Origin: an uncultured Eggerthellaceae bacterium
Lineage (GTDB): Bacteria > Actinomycetota > Coriobacteriia > Coriobacteriales > Eggerthellaceae
Direction of reading: 5' to 3'
Length of the DNA: 8,411 bases
NCBI GenBank assembly: GCA_958454405.1
Contig: CAUEBO010000089.1
Span: 1 to 8,411 of the forward strand
Part shown: positions 5,709 through 8,411 of the stretch, piece by piece
Position numbering within the stretch: position 1 is the stretch's first letter
Layout of the letters: every line of letters begins with the position of its first letter
Translations under genes and position numbers: made by a program
The notes under the pieces: model-generated
What the model saw: only the letters and a program-made list of their open reading frames with translations
The model's database searches: none
What the model was told of the DNA's origin: nothing

Positions 5709-5717
5709 AGTGTAGCA
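5709..5717 (-). promoter_or_regulatory. Candidate extended -10 promoter of the SMR gene
   Basis: Minus strand TGCTACACT: TGn plus TACACT (4 of 6). The hexamer 17 bp upstream (CTCCCG) does not resemble a -35. Start near 5702. Confidence 0.4.
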
Positions 5718-5774
5718 GATCGTCCGTTTTGCGGGAGAACCGTAACCTTTCGGTTCAACGACGAGGTGCGCGAG

Positions 5775-5864
5775 ATGGGCCTGCGCCAAACCATGGAATG
5801 GGACGCCCTCAACCGCTTCCTGGACGACCCGGAGGGCATGCTCGCGGAATTCTTGGACGGTTGA
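5775..5864 (+). CDS. Possible 29-aa small ORF or remnant of a lost gene
   Basis: In the 342-bp spacer between the SMR start and the carB stop, a plus-strand frame from an ATG at 5775 to a TGA at 5862-5864 encodes MGLRQTMEWDALNRF... ending EFLDG. Its codons are strongly GC at the third position and the peptide is acidic and helix-like, as in real genes here; the frame stays coding-like back to about 5748. GAGG lies 9 nt before the ATG. It may be a true small protein or the 3' scrap of a deleted gene. I do not recognise it. The rest of the spacer holds only the SMR promoter/leader and the hairpin at 5910-5942. Confidence 0.25.
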   Translation: MGLRQTMEWDALNRFLDDPEGMLAEFLDG

Positions 5865-5909
5865 TCGGCGAAGAACGCCGCAGCGTCTATGAGCGCAATC
5901 GCTGTCGAA

Positions 5910-5942
5910 ACAGGCCGAGCACGGTTCAAGTGCTCGGCCTGT
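5910..5942 (-). terminator. Hairpin downstream of carB, probable intrinsic terminator
   Basis: Perfect 13-bp inverted arms (ACAGGCCGAGCAC and GTGCTCGGCCTGT) around a 7-nt loop, starting 15 bp after the carB stop. On the minus strand the hairpin runs into TTTC, a short U-run. It could also stop traffic from the plus side. Confidence 0.7.
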
Positions 5943-5957
5943 CGTAAAAACGGTTCC

Positions 5958-8411
<2,454 letters not shown>

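Overview
The window is high-GC DNA with tight gene packing, mostly on the minus strand. An NAD-linked class 1B dihydroorotate dehydrogenase pair (pyrK-pyrD), together with the style of CarB and of the small accessory genes, suggests a Gram-positive anaerobe. My best guess is Actinomycetota, class Coriobacteriia (Eggerthella/Gordonibacter-like). This placement is inference from composition and gene style, not from a marker gene.

Layout, read in the direction of minus-strand transcription from right to left. First comes carB, the large subunit of carbamoyl-phosphate synthase, cut by the right edge at about residue 258 of the E. coli numbering. It ends at 5958 and is followed by a near-perfect hairpin (5910-5942), probably its terminator. 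Next is a roughly 340 bp spacer with a short coding-like scrap on the plus strand, then a Gdx/SugE-type small multidrug resistance transporter and a YdeI/OmdA-family protein. A single plus-strand gene (4009-4506, unknown function) follows. It is transcribed divergently from a class I SAM methyltransferase (3048-3908) out of a shared AT-rich promoter patch. Then come an XRE-type regulator with a membrane-spanning C-terminal half, a PAP2 membrane phosphatase, and finally pyrK and the start of pyrD, which runs off the left edge.

Functionally, the two ends of the window belong to de novo pyrimidine synthesis: CarB makes carbamoyl phosphate, and PyrD/PyrK oxidise dihydroorotate and pass electrons to NAD+. 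Between them lie about 4.5 kb of unrelated accessory genes, each with its own apparent start signals, so carB and pyrKD are probably not co-transcribed here.

The most unusual structure is a 114-bp imperfect palindrome (521-634) lodged between pyrK and the conserved part of pyrD. The pyrD frame stays open through it, from an ATG directly after the pyrK stop codon, so it may encode a 55-residue N-terminal extension. Other regulatory-looking structures are a hairpin in the pyrK leader, a 15-bp palindrome upstream of the XRE gene, and a recurrent extended -10 (TGn + hexamer) at four starts.
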